Assembly (NCBI RefSeq): GCF_003112575.1
Contig: NZ_BEWC01000001.1
Coordinates: 1,240,001-1,304,000 of the forward strand
Length of the DNA: 64,000 bases
Reading direction: 5' to 3'
From: Streptomyces ardesiacus
Lineage (GTDB): Bacteria; Actinomycetota; Actinomycetes; Streptomycetales; Streptomycetaceae
The translations under genes were made by a program, and so were the position numbers. Positions 1-7,787 of the stretch are shown here, in pieces. The number at the start of each line of letters is the position of its first letter. The stretch's first letter is position 1. The notes under the pieces were generated by a model. It did no database searches. It was not told where the DNA came from and saw only the letters and a program-made list of their open reading frames with translations.

Positions 1-468
1 CATCGGGTTGGTGTAGTTCAGCAGCCAGGCGTCCGGGCAGACCTCGGCGATGTCCTGCCCGAGCGCCTTGAGCAGCGGGAAGGTGCGCAGCGCGCGGAAG
101 ATGCCGCCGACGCCGAGGGTGTCGCCGATGGTCTGGCGCAGCCCGTACCGGGCCGGGACCTCGAAGTCGGTCCGGGTCGCCTCGCCCATGCCGACCTGCA
201 CGATGTTGATGACGAAGTCGGCGCCGGCCAGCGCCTCCCGGCGGTCGGCGTGCGCGGTGACGCGCGGCCGGGCGCCGCGCTCGGCGGCGATGTACTCGGC
301 GGCGGCCCGGGCGGTGGCCAGCCGCTCCGCGTCGATGTCGTGCAGCGAGATGTGCGCCGACTTCAGCTCGTCGAAGGCGAAGAGGTCGGCGAGCAGACCC
401 TGCGTGAAGACGACGCTGCCGGCTCCGACGAAGGCGATCTTGGGAGCGGTCGGGTGGGCGGTGCTCAT
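1..468 (-). CDS. GH4-family glycosidase (alpha-galactosidase-like), C-terminus outside the window
   Basis: This is the N-terminal 156 codons of a glycoside hydrolase family 4 enzyme, an intracellular NAD+- and divalent-metal-dependent glycosidase acting by oxidation and elimination. The start is the ATG at 468, and the frame is open to the window edge. The protein begins with a Rossmann dinucleotide-binding segment (KIAFVGAGSVVFT) and reaches the family's conserved NYTNPM segment at the edge. Its start overlaps the stop of the upstream kinase by four bases (ATGA), so the two are translationally coupled. It is the last visible gene of the sugar operon. GH4 includes alpha-galactosidases, alpha-glucosidases and 6-phospho-glycosidases; the alpha-galactosidase call is a preference based on neighbours, since the rest of the enzyme is not seen. 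Confidence 0.85.
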   Translation of the reverse strand, partial: MSTAHPTAPKIAFVGAGSVVFTQGLLADLFAFDELKSAHISLHDIDAERLATARAAAEYIAAERGARPRVTAHADRREALAGADFVINIVQVGMGEATRTDFEVPARYGLRQTIGDTLGVGGIFRALRTFPLLKALGQDIAEVCPDAWLLNYTNPM

Positions 469-1421
469 GCGGGGCTCTCTCCGTTGCGGGTGAGCTGGGC
501 GAACGCTTCGTCCCAGGTGGGCTGTGCGGTGGTGCCGCCGTGGGCGCGGGTGGACAGCGCGCCGCAGACGGCGGCGAGTTCGAGGGCCTCGGGCAGGGCG
601 AGCCCGGTGAGCAGCCCGGCGACGAAACCGGCGTCGAAACTGTCACCGGCGCCCACCGTGTCCACCGGCCGGGCCGGGATGCCGGGCGTGCTGAACAGGG
701 TCTTTCCGTCGTGGCACAGGGCGCCCTCGGCCCCGTTCTTGACGGCGACCGTCGGCCCCCGGCCGGCGAGCGCGGCGGCGGCCTCCCCGAGGTCCGCGGC
801 GCCGGGCCCGGCCAGCCGCCGGGCCTCGGCCGCGTTGGGCAGCAGGTAGTCGGTGTGCGGCAGGACGGCGTCCAGCCCGGCCGGGTCCCAGCGGCCCGCC
901 GGGTCGTCGTTGGTGTCCAGCGACGTCGTCGCACCGTGGGAGCGCGCCGTGCGCAGCAGCCCGGGCAGCCCGGCGGCGAGAGCGGGCAGCAGGAAGTACG
1001 ACGCGGCGTGCACGTGCCGGGCGGCGGAGAGCAGCGCGGCCGGTACGTCCGCGGCCGTCGTGGCCGGCAGGGTGCCCGGGGCCGTGACGATGGCACGGTC
1101 CTCGCCCCGGGTGAGGACGACGGTGAGAGGCGTGGGCAGTCCGGGATCGACGAGCAGGGCACCGGTGTCGACCCCGTGCGCGTCGAGGGCGTCGCGGACG
1201 TAGCGGCCCGCGTCGTCGTCGCCCACGCGGCCGGCGAACGCCACCCGCAGACCGAGGCGGGCCGCGCCGCACGCCATGATCGCGGCCGAGCCGCCGAGGG
1301 TGAGGGCGCCGTCGGGGACGAGCTGTTCGCGTTGCCCGAAGGCGAGGGGGGCGTCGAGGGGACCCACGACGACGTCGGGATTGGCGTCTCCGACGACGAG
1401 CAGGTCGAGGCTGTGCGGCAT
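465..1421 (-). CDS. PfkB-family sugar kinase
   Basis: This 318-residue cytoplasmic kinase of the ribokinase/PfkB superfamily would phosphorylate an imported monosaccharide with ATP. An N-terminal glycine-rich stretch (LTLGGSAAIMACGAARLG, about residues 41-58) matches PfkB signature 1. The C-terminal DTVGAGDSFDAGFVAG segment is signature 2, with the catalytic Asp and anion-hole glycines. The start is the ATG at 1421, preceded by GGGAAG. It lies 40 bases after the permease gene and overlaps the GH4 start, so it belongs to the same operon. The sugar substrate is not determined by the sequence; galactose, galactosamine or N-acetylgalactosamine would fit the neighbouring hydrolases. Confidence 0.88.
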   Translation of the reverse strand: MPHSLDLLVVGDANPDVVVGPLDAPLAFGQREQLVPDGALTLGGSAAIMACGAARLGLRVAFAGRVGDDDAGRYVRDALDAHGVDTGALLVDPGLPTPLTVVLTRGEDRAIVTAPGTLPATTAADVPAALLSAARHVHAASYFLLPALAAGLPGLLRTARSHGATTSLDTNDDPAGRWDPAGLDAVLPHTDYLLPNAAEARRLAGPGAADLGEAAAALAGRGPTVAVKNGAEGALCHDGKTLFSTPGIPARPVDTVGAGDSFDAGFVAGLLTGLALPEALELAAVCGALSTRAHGGTTAQPTWDEAFAQLTRNGESPA

Positions 1422-1461
1422 GGGTCTTCCCTGGAAGTGACGGCGGGCGGAGGGCGGGCGG

Positions 1462-2352
1462 TCAGCCCTTGAGCCCGCTGGAGGTGATCGACTGGATGAA
1501 GGTCTTCTGCGCGCCGAGGAAGGCCAGCAGGACCGGCAGCACGGTGATGACGTTGCCCGCCATCACGGCCGCCCACCGGGTGTGGTGCTGCCCCTGGAAG
1601 GTGGTCAGGCCCAGTTGCAGCGTGTACTGCGTGTCGTGGTTGATGGCGATCAGCGGCCAGGTCAGGTCGTTCCACGTGGTCAGGAAGGTGAGCACGGCCA
1701 CCGTGGCCAGCGCCGGACGCGACAGCGGCAGCACGATCCGCCACAGCACCCGCAGACGGGAACAGCCGTCGATCCAGGCGGCCTCCTCCAGCTCCCTGGG
1801 CAGCGAGAGGAAGAACTGCCGCAGCAGGAACACCGCGAACGGCGTGACCAGCGACGGCACGATCAGCGCGCCCAGGGTGTCGATGAGGCCGAGCTTCTTC
1901 ATCACCAGGAACGTCGGGATCATCGTCAGCTGGAACGGCACCGCCATGGTGGCCAGCATCAGCCCCATCAGCACCCGGGAGCCGGCGAACCGCATCCGGG
2001 CGAACGCGTACCCGGCCAGCGAGCCGAAGACGAGGTTGGCGGCGACCGTGACGGCGGAGACGATCAGCGAGTTGACGAACCAGCGGGGGAACATCGCGTT
2101 GCCCAGCACGTACCGGTAGCCGCCGAGGTCGATGCCGGACGGCCACAGGGCCGGGGGGAACCGGTTGATCTCCGCGTTGCTCATGACCGAGCTGAGCACC
2201 AGCCACACCAGCGGCACGGCGAAGACCAGGGCGAGCGGCGCGAGCAGCAGGTGCCAAGGGCTGAACGGGAGCCGCCGACGGCGCCGTTCGGCCTCGGCGG
2301 GCTGTGCCGCCACGGCGTTCGCGGTGGCCGGGCGGGCGGAGGTCGCCGTCAT
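1462..2352 (-). CDS. ABC sugar permease, MalG-type (CUT1)
   Basis: This 296-residue integral membrane protein has about six predicted transmembrane helices and is the second permease half of a carbohydrate-uptake (CUT1) importer. The cytoplasmic EAA loop is clear (EEAAWIDGCSRLRVLWRIVLP), which is the contact to the ATPase. The start is the ATG at 2352, whose ATGA overlaps the stop of the first permease. The N-terminal 35 residues are an Ala/Arg-rich cytoplasmic tail. No ATPase gene is nearby; in Streptomyces, CUT1 importers are usually powered by the shared MsiK ATPase encoded elsewhere, and I assume that here. Confidence 0.93.
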   Translation of the reverse strand: MTATSARPATANAVAAQPAEAERRRRRLPFSPWHLLLAPLALVFAVPLVWLVLSSVMSNAEINRFPPALWPSGIDLGGYRYVLGNAMFPRWFVNSLIVSAVTVAANLVFGSLAGYAFARMRFAGSRVLMGLMLATMAVPFQLTMIPTFLVMKKLGLIDTLGALIVPSLVTPFAVFLLRQFFLSLPRELEEAAWIDGCSRLRVLWRIVLPLSRPALATVAVLTFLTTWNDLTWPLIAINHDTQYTLQLGLTTFQGQHHTRWAAVMAGNVITVLPVLLAFLGAQKTFIQSITSSGLKG

Positions 2353-3299
2353 GACCGGGCTCCTTCGAGACGGTGGCGTCCGCGACGCCGGACCAGACGG
2401 ACGGCCCCCGCGACCAGACCGAGAGCGACGGCCAGGACGTAGGCGGCCGAGGCCCCGTACCCGGCGGTGGCGTTCTTGAAGGCCTGTTCCCAGATGAAGT
2501 AGACGATCACCGTGGTCGAGCCGAGCGGACCGCCCTTGGTGGTGACGTACACGAGGTCGAAGACCTGGAGGGACTGGATGGCCTGCCACAGCAGCAGGAA
2601 GACGGTGACCGGGGTGAGGGTGGGCAGCGTGACGTGGCGCAGCAGGTGCCGGCGCCCGGCGCCGTCGAGACGGGCCGCCTCGATCAGGGACTGCGGCACG
2701 TCCTGGAGGGCGGCGAGGTAGACGACGACGCAGAAGCCGGTGCCGCTCCACAGCGTGATCGCCACCAGCACGAGCAGCGCCTGGGAGGGATCGGACAGGA
2801 ACCCCTGGGAGGAGACGCCGAGTCGGTGCAGCACCGAGTTGGCCGCGCCGAACTCCGGGTCCAGGATGAAGGAGAACAGCACGCCCTGCGCGGTCGCCGA
2901 CAGCACGAACGGCACGAAGATCAGGGTGCGGTAGAGGCCGACGAGGCGGATGCGCCGGTTGAGCACGAGGGCGAGGGCCAGGCCGAACAGCAGGCTCAGC
3001 GGCACGTACAGGACCGTGTAGAGCAGCGTGTTGCGGACCGCCTGGCTGAAGTGGGGGTCCTGGGCGAGGGCGCGGTAGTTGTCCACGCCCACCCAGCGGC
3101 TGGGCGTGACCAGGTCGCTGGCCTGGAAGGACAGCAGCAGCGACCAGATCACCGGGACGATGCTCAGGCCGAGGACGATCAGGACGGCCGGCGAGACGAA
3201 CACCCAGGCGGCGGAGGTCTCGCGGCGGCGCTTGCGGCGCAGGGGCCGAGGGTCGGGCGGCGGCCCCTCGACGGTGAGGGGGCGGGGGAGGCGCGGCAT
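2349..3299 (-). CDS. ABC sugar permease, MalF-type (CUT1)
   Basis: This 316-residue membrane protein is the first permease of the CUT1 importer, pairing with the product of the next gene. The hydrophobic segments start with AAWVFVSPAVLIVLGLSIVPVI-type sequence near residue 30. The EAA motif EAARLDGAGRRHLLRHVTLP is near residue 220. The ATG at 3299 starts 14 bases downstream of the binding-protein stop, and the gene ends in a four-base overlap with the second permease. Order and spacing show one operon: binding protein, permease, permease, kinase, GH4. Confidence 0.93.
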   Translation of the reverse strand: MPRLPRPLTVEGPPPDPRPLRRKRRRETSAAWVFVSPAVLIVLGLSIVPVIWSLLLSFQASDLVTPSRWVGVDNYRALAQDPHFSQAVRNTLLYTVLYVPLSLLFGLALALVLNRRIRLVGLYRTLIFVPFVLSATAQGVLFSFILDPEFGAANSVLHRLGVSSQGFLSDPSQALLVLVAITLWSGTGFCVVVYLAALQDVPQSLIEAARLDGAGRRHLLRHVTLPTLTPVTVFLLLWQAIQSLQVFDLVYVTTKGGPLGSTTVIVYFIWEQAFKNATAGYGASAAYVLAVALGLVAGAVRLVRRRGRHRLEGARS

Positions 3300-3313
3300 G
3301 GCGGTGTGGCTCC

Positions 3314-4642
3314 TCAACGCGGTATGAGCAGGGCGGCGTTGGCGTCGTCGGCGCAGGCACGCAGCGCCTTCTCGGGGGTGCTGCGCCCCAGGAGCACGGC
3401 GACGATCGCCTGCCCGAGCGCCTGCGAGACCTCCGGGTACGCCGGGTGGACGGGGCGTACGCGCGCCGTCTCCAGGGCTTGGGTGAACACGGCCAGGCCC
3501 TCGGTGCGGGCGACCTTGTCCTGCCAGGCGGGCAGGGCCTCGGTGCGGCGGCTCAGCGGCAGGCTGCCGGCCTCGATGTCCCAGCGCACGTCCTGCTCGG
3601 GCCGGGCCAGCCAGGTCAGGAAGGTACGGGCGGCCTCGGAGCGGGCCTCGCCGTTGTCGAACACAGTCCAGGTGTCGGGCCCCGAGATGGTGACGGGGCG
3701 TCCGCTGAAGGAGGGCAGGGGCGCGACGTGGTAGTCGATCCCGGCGGTCTCGATGTCGGGCAACTGCCACGGCCCGGTGACCGCCATGCCCATGCGGCCG
3801 GACTGGAACACCTGGTACATCTGCTCGCTGCCGGGCTTGGGATCGACGTAGACGCTCTTGTCCCGGGCCAGGTCGGCCACCACCTGGAGCGCCCGGGCGC
3901 CGGTGCCGGCGAAGCCGATGCTCTTGCCGTCGTCGTCGACGACGTCGCCGCCCAGGTCCCAGATGAGCGGCCACAGGCGCCACACGGTGTCCTCGTCGCC
4001 GGTGCCCGGCCAGCCGGTGCCGAACCGGCCCCGGCCCGACTGGGTGAGCGTGCGCGCGCAGGAGACGAAGTCCGCCCAGGTCCAGCCGGCCTCGGGAAGG
4101 GGCAGACCGGCCTCGCGGAACAGCTTCTTGTTGCACACCACGGCGAGTGAGTCGAGCACCGCGGGTGCTGCCCTGACCCTGCCGTTGAGGGTGACGGCGT
4201 CCCTGGAGGCGGCCCAGTAGTTCTTCCACGGCACGGGACCGGTGGCGACCATGTCCGTGAGGTCGACGACCTGCGGGCTGCGGGCCACGCGGGCCAGGTC
4301 GGAGCCGAAGACGTACGCGATGTCCGGGTACGAGCCGGCGGCGAGGGCGGCCGTCACCTTCTGGAGCATCACGTCGGCGAGCACACCGCCGCCCAGCTTC
4401 ACCCTGATCTTCGGGTGCGACCGTTCGAAGTCGGCGACGAGCCCTTCCAGGACCTTCTTCGCCGTGTCGGCCTGGCCGTGCCACATCTCGACGGTGACCG
4501 TGCCGTCGGCCGCGACGCCGTCGTCCGCACCGGTCCCGCAGCCGCTCACCGCGGTGCCGGCCACCGCCGCGAGGGCGGCGCCCCCGCCGGCCCGCAGCAC
4601 GCCCCTGCGCGAGGGACGCGCGGCACGTCGGACCGCATCCAT
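3314..4642 (-). CDS. Sugar-binding lipoprotein of the ABC importer
   Basis: This 442-residue extracellular solute-binding protein (family 1) captures the sugar for the two downstream permeases. The N-terminus carries a Tat-like SRRGVLR motif, a hydrophobic stretch and a lipobox-type Cys (TAVSGC, about residue 33), so a lipid-anchored, Tat-exported protein is likely. The mature part begins with the typical VTVEMWHGQ strand. I chose the ATG at 4642 because GGAGGT lies five bases upstream; a longer open frame to 4693 lacks this. It follows the GH114 gene by 37 bases, so the secreted hydrolase and its uptake system are probably co-transcribed. Confidence 0.92.
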   Translation of the reverse strand: MDAVRRAARPSRRGVLRAGGGAALAAVAGTAVSGCGTGADDGVAADGTVTVEMWHGQADTAKKVLEGLVADFERSHPKIRVKLGGGVLADVMLQKVTAALAAGSYPDIAYVFGSDLARVARSPQVVDLTDMVATGPVPWKNYWAASRDAVTLNGRVRAAPAVLDSLAVVCNKKLFREAGLPLPEAGWTWADFVSCARTLTQSGRGRFGTGWPGTGDEDTVWRLWPLIWDLGGDVVDDDGKSIGFAGTGARALQVVADLARDKSVYVDPKPGSEQMYQVFQSGRMGMAVTGPWQLPDIETAGIDYHVAPLPSFSGRPVTISGPDTWTVFDNGEARSEAARTFLTWLARPEQDVRWDIEAGSLPLSRRTEALPAWQDKVARTEGLAVFTQALETARVRPVHPAYPEVSQALGQAIVAVLLGRSTPEKALRACADDANAALLIPR

Positions 4643-4679
4643 CTGTACCTCCAAGGACTGGACTGGCCGTCGCGCGGTG

Positions 4680-5507
4680 TCAGCAGGTCTCACGGACGTA
4701 GCCGTTGCTGCCCTTCGGCGACACGTCCAGGTCGCGCCGGACGATGCTCAGCTCGTCGCCGAAGCCCGCGCACGCCTTCGACAGTCCCTTGGCGGTGTAC
4801 TCGACGACGATCACGCGGTCGCCGAACTCGGCCGTGTAGTCGCCGCACTCGTCCCACTCGCCGCACTCCTCGGCGACGGCGAAGTCCAGCCCGTTCGCCT
4901 CGCGGTTCGGGGCCAGTTCGACGGTGTTCTTCTGCCCGATCGCCAGCCCGTCGGAGTGCGCGCGCTCCGCCAGCAGCCTGATGAGACCCTGGGCGTCGGC
5001 GGCGTCCAGCAGGTCGCCCGCGCGGGTGTAGCTGTCGTAGTTGTCCGGCTCGACGGCCTGGAAGCCCTTGTCCGCGCAGCCGTCGATCCAGGTGCCGACC
5101 TTCTCGGCGACGCGCTCGCGCTTGTCGGCGGTGCGGATGTCGAGGAAGGCCTCGCCCCAGTCGGTGTCGTAGACGACGTCGCCGTTGGCGTCGCGCAGCA
5201 GCAGGTCGTCGTCCCAGTCGTCCTCGGCGCCGGGCTGGGCCTGGAAGGCGTTGACGTAACAGATGTTGTACAGGCCCGGGGCGGGGGAGGCCGTGTGGTC
5301 GCGGCTGACCACCTCCACCCCCGCCGGCGGGGTGTAGGCGCCGCCGATCTGGTAGTCGAAGCCCGCGTGCGCGGGCGGCGGGGAGTAGGCGGCCGCCTCG
5401 GCCCGGGCGCCGCCGGGGACGAGTGCGGCTGCGGTGACGAGGACGGCGGTGGCCCCGATGCCGGCCAGTACCGGCTTCCTGCGGGTGTGCGCCTGCGTAC
5501 GGCTCAT
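4680..5507 (-). CDS. Secreted GH114 endo-alpha-1,4-polygalactosaminidase-like protein
   Basis: This 275-residue secreted protein has a Sec signal (about residues 1-36, ending ARAEAAA) followed by one GH114 (Ega3-type) TIM-barrel domain. Supporting segments are FDYQIGGAYTPP, ICYVNAFQAQPG, DTDWGEAFLDIR and the VEPDNYDSY motif with the putative acidic catalytic residues. GH114 enzymes cut alpha-1,4-linked galactosamine polymers such as fungal galactosaminogalactan. The start is the ATG at 5507 with GGAG upstream. It is the first gene of the transporter/kinase/GH4 operon, so its products are probably taken up by that system. Six Cys suggest disulfides. The polymer specificity is taken from the family and has not been shown for this protein. 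Confidence 0.85.
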   Translation of the reverse strand: MSRTQAHTRRKPVLAGIGATAVLVTAAALVPGGARAEAAAYSPPPAHAGFDYQIGGAYTPPAGVEVVSRDHTASPAPGLYNICYVNAFQAQPGAEDDWDDDLLLRDANGDVVYDTDWGEAFLDIRTADKRERVAEKVGTWIDGCADKGFQAVEPDNYDSYTRAGDLLDAADAQGLIRLLAERAHSDGLAIGQKNTVELAPNREANGLDFAVAEECGEWDECGDYTAEFGDRVIVVEYTAKGLSKACAGFGDELSIVRRDLDVSPKGSNGYVRETC

Positions 5508-5879
5508 GGTTCGAGCTCCGGAGGGTGGTGGGCACGTCCCCGCCTCGGACGCGCGTGGCCGTCCTGGCGACTCAGTCCGGGCTCCTGGCGCGGGGCCAGC
5601 TACCGGCTGGGCGTACCTCTGTCGCCGATCACACGGCATCGGCGTTGATCGGGAGTAAATCGACCGGATCCAGGCCCTGTCAAGGGTGCGAAGGGAGAGA
5701 AGTGATGCGCGAAGCTGATTGGAACGTGCTTGTTCCATGCAGGAACAAGCATGAGGCGTCGACCTTCGACCGTCCGGGAACGATGAAGGCGTGCCAGGTG
5801 GCAGCCGTGATCACACGGCTGTCGCGGGGCTGGTAGCGTCGCGTGGTCGCGGCGGGCGGCGCGAGAGAGGTGTCGGTGC
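5508..5879. promoter_or_regulatory. Intergenic region upstream of the GH114-transporter operon
   Basis: This 372-base stretch between the GH114 start and a small plus-strand frame contains no convincing gene. It should hold the promoter of the leftward operon. The one clear element is the inverted repeat at 5727-5751, listed separately. The antisense frames here have poor codon bias. Confidence 0.55.
5727..5751. promoter_or_regulatory. Perfect 10-bp inverted repeat, candidate operator of the galactosaminide operon
   Basis: The arms are TGCTTGTTCC and GGAACAAGCA, separated by ATGCA. The match is perfect over 10 bp, and the AT content is above the surroundings. It lies 220 bases upstream of the GH114 start codon in a region otherwise free of structure. 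The size and symmetry fit a dimeric regulator such as LacI, GntR or ROK families, which commonly control sugar operons in Streptomyces. No regulator gene is adjacent within the window, so the binding partner is unknown. A terminator is less likely because there is no T-run and no gene ends nearby. Confidence 0.5.
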
Positions 5880-6101
5880 GTGGGAGAGCGGCAGGGCCGT
5901 GAGTGGGCGGCGATGACGCCGGGCGACTTCGACCGGGACGCCCCCCTGGTCCTCAACGTGAGCACCGGCCCCGCCACCGTCCCGGCCGAGCCGGACGAGT
6001 ACGGCACCGCACCCCTGTTCGGCGAGAGCATGCCCGTTCCCCCGGCCCCGCGCCGCAAGGGCCGCGGACGGCCCCCGGCCGCCCAGGAGCGGCTTTTCTG
6101 A
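5880..6101 (+). CDS. Small hypothetical protein, Pro/Arg-rich tail
   Basis: This is a 73-codon frame with a GTG start at 5880, or 62 codons from the ATG at 5913. The third-position GC bias holds in this frame from 5913 onward. The product has an acidic N-terminal half and a basic, proline-rich C-terminus (RRKGRGRPPAAQERLF). No domain, signal or membrane segment is seen. It lies alone between two divergently oriented sugar genes. I do not recognise a function. It may be a real small Streptomyces protein, but the ribosome-binding site is weak. Confidence 0.45.
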   Translation: MGERQGREWAAMTPGDFDRDAPLVLNVSTGPATVPAEPDEYGTAPLFGESMPVPPAPRRKGRGRPPAAQERLF

Positions 6102-6174
6102 CTGCCCCGCAGGTGTGCCGTTCCCGCCTCCGGGTGCGCGGACGTGCTCGGAACGGGCGCGCATCGAGCACATA

Positions 6175-6184
6175 TTGACATGTC
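6175..6184 (+). promoter_or_regulatory. Possible -35 region (TTGACA) of the GH109 gene
   Basis: The sequence TTGACATGTC includes a consensus -35 hexamer on the sense strand, 130 bases upstream of the GH109 start. A clear -10 hexamer is not visible at the expected spacing. The embedded palindrome GACATGTC recurs upstream of the DUF1080 gene (20314-20321) and at the cchB start (25921-25928). Confidence 0.35.
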
Positions 6185-6304
6185 ACGGCAGAGCCCGCAG
6201 AGTCATGCCCCGACAGTGTTCGACCGTTCGACAGCTCGACGTTGCCCGACAACGCCCGACCGCGCCCCGACCGTGATGCGTATGCCACGAGGAGTGTTGC
6301 CGTC

Positions 6305-7726
6305 ATGTCCGAAACGCCCGCTGTCTCCCGCCGACTGCTCCTGGGCTCCGCCGCCGCCACCGGCGCCCTCGCGACCGGGATCGGGGCCGCCGCCCCCTCC
6401 GCCTCGGCGGCCGAGCAGGCGCCCCGCCGCAAGCCCGGCCAGAAGTCGATGACCGGGGTGCCCTTCGCCGCCCACCGCACCGTACGCGTCGGCGTCATCG
6501 GCCTCGGCAACCGAGGCTCCGGCATGATCACCGGCTGGGCGGCCGTGCCCGGCTGCACCGTGACCGCCGTCTGCGACATCCGCGCCGACCGGGCCAAGCG
6601 CGCCGCCGACCGGCTGGAGAGCAAGGGCAGCCCGCGCCCCGCCGAGTACGGCGGCTCCGCCGACTCCTACGCCCGGATGCTCCGCCGCGACGACATCGAC
6701 CTCGTGTACGTCGCCACGCCCTGGGAGTTCCACTACGAGCACGGCCGGGCCGCGCTGCTCAGCGGCCGGCACGCCCTCGTGGAACTCCCCGTCGCCACGG
6801 AACTGCGCCAGCTGTGGGACCTCGTCGACACCTCGGAACGCACCCGCAGGCACCTGATGCTGTCCGAGAACTGCAGCTACGGCCGCAACGAACTGGCCAT
6901 GCTGAGGGCGGCGCACGACGGCCTGTTCGGAGACCTCACCAACGGCCACGGCGGCTACCTGCACGACCTGCGCGAACTCCTCTTCTCCGACACCTACTAC
7001 ACCGACTCCTGGCGGCGCCTGTGGCACACCCGCAGCACCGCCTCCTTCTACGCCATGCACGGGCTGGCCCCGATCGCGGCGGCGATGGACGTCAACCGAG
7101 GCGACCGCATGACCACCCTGCGCGCCACCGCGACGGCCCCCAAGGGCCTGGCCGACTACCGGGCCCGGTTCGTCCCGCGCGACCACCCGTCCTGGAAGGA
7201 GACCTACGTCAACGGTGACCTGGTCACCTGCCTGATCGAAACGGCGCGGGGCAGGACCATCCGCGCGGAGCACGACGTGAGTTCGCCCCGGCCCTACAGC
7301 AGGATCAACACCCTCGCCGGCAGCCGCGGCATCGTCGAGGACTACGCCGGATCCGGCCCGACCGGCGCCCGCGTCTACGTCGAACCGGACCACGACGGCC
7401 ACACCTGGCGCGACTTCGAGACCTACCGCAAGGAGTACGACCACTGGCTGTGGCGGAAGGTCGGCGACGACGCCGCGAACAACGGCGGCCACGGCGGCAT
7501 GGACTACGTCCTGCAGTGGCGCACCGTCCAGTCGATGCGCGCGGGCCTGGTTCCGGACATCGACGTCTACGACTCGGCCGCCTGGTGCTCGTCCGTGCCC
7601 CTGAGCGTCATGTCGCTGGCCCGGGGCGGCCGGCCCGTGGAGATACCGGACTTCACCCGCGGCGCCTGGCGGCAGCGCAGGGCGGGGCTCGACTCGGAGC
7701 CCGCCGACATGCCGCCCGTCGGCTGA
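6305..7726 (+). CDS. Secreted GH109-type (Gfo/Idh/MocA) alpha-N-acetylgalactosaminidase-like protein
   Basis: This 473-residue protein starts at the ATG at 6305, with AGGAG upstream. It has a Tat signal (SRRLLLGSAAATGALA, cleavage about residue 33), then a Gfo/Idh/MocA Rossmann domain (VGVIGLGNRGSGMI, about residue 60) and the C-terminal oxidoreductase-like domain. Tat export of an NAD(H)-containing fold and the HGG-rich C-terminal region are typical of GH109, whose characterised members remove terminal alpha-linked N-acetylgalactosamine with NAD+ as a tightly bound cofactor. It lies next to the GH114/GH4 operon on the opposite strand, which supports a shared galactosamine-polymer substrate. 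Some family members are plain oxidoreductases, so activity is not certain. Confidence 0.83.
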   Translation: MSETPAVSRRLLLGSAAATGALATGIGAAAPSASAAEQAPRRKPGQKSMTGVPFAAHRTVRVGVIGLGNRGSGMITGWAAVPGCTVTAVCDIRADRAKRAADRLESKGSPRPAEYGGSADSYARMLRRDDIDLVYVATPWEFHYEHGRAALLSGRHALVELPVATELRQLWDLVDTSERTRRHLMLSENCSYGRNELAMLRAAHDGLFGDLTNGHGGYLHDLRELLFSDTYYTDSWRRLWHTRSTASFYAMHGLAPIAAAMDVNRGDRMTTLRATATAPKGLADYRARFVPRDHPSWKETYVNGDLVTCLIETARGRTIRAEHDVSSPRPYSRINTLAGSRGIVEDYAGSGPTGARVYVEPDHDGHTWRDFETYRKEYDHWLWRKVGDDAANNGGHGGMDYVLQWRTVQSMRAGLVPDIDVYDSAAWCSSVPLSVMSLARGGRPVEIPDFTRGAWRQRRAGLDSEPADMPPVG

Positions 7727-7749
7727 GCACGGCACACCGGTCGTGGCCT

Positions 7750-7787
7750 CCCGCGGGGCGTCCTACCGGGCCAGGACGTCCCGCGGG
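7750..7787. terminator. Convergent hairpin between GH109 and the YkuD lipoprotein gene
   Basis: The 15-base arms at 7750-7764 and 7773-7787 pair with one mismatch or wobble around an eight-base loop. The hairpin covers the stop codon of the leftward lipoprotein gene and lies 24 bases after the GH109 stop. It could therefore terminate both converging transcripts. There is no T-run, as is usual for Streptomyces terminators. Confidence 0.55.

Noticed and set aside
5600..6181. Minus-strand frames between the GH114 and GH109 genes
   Set aside because: No codon bias, ribosome-binding site or domain; they run through the operator-like repeat.
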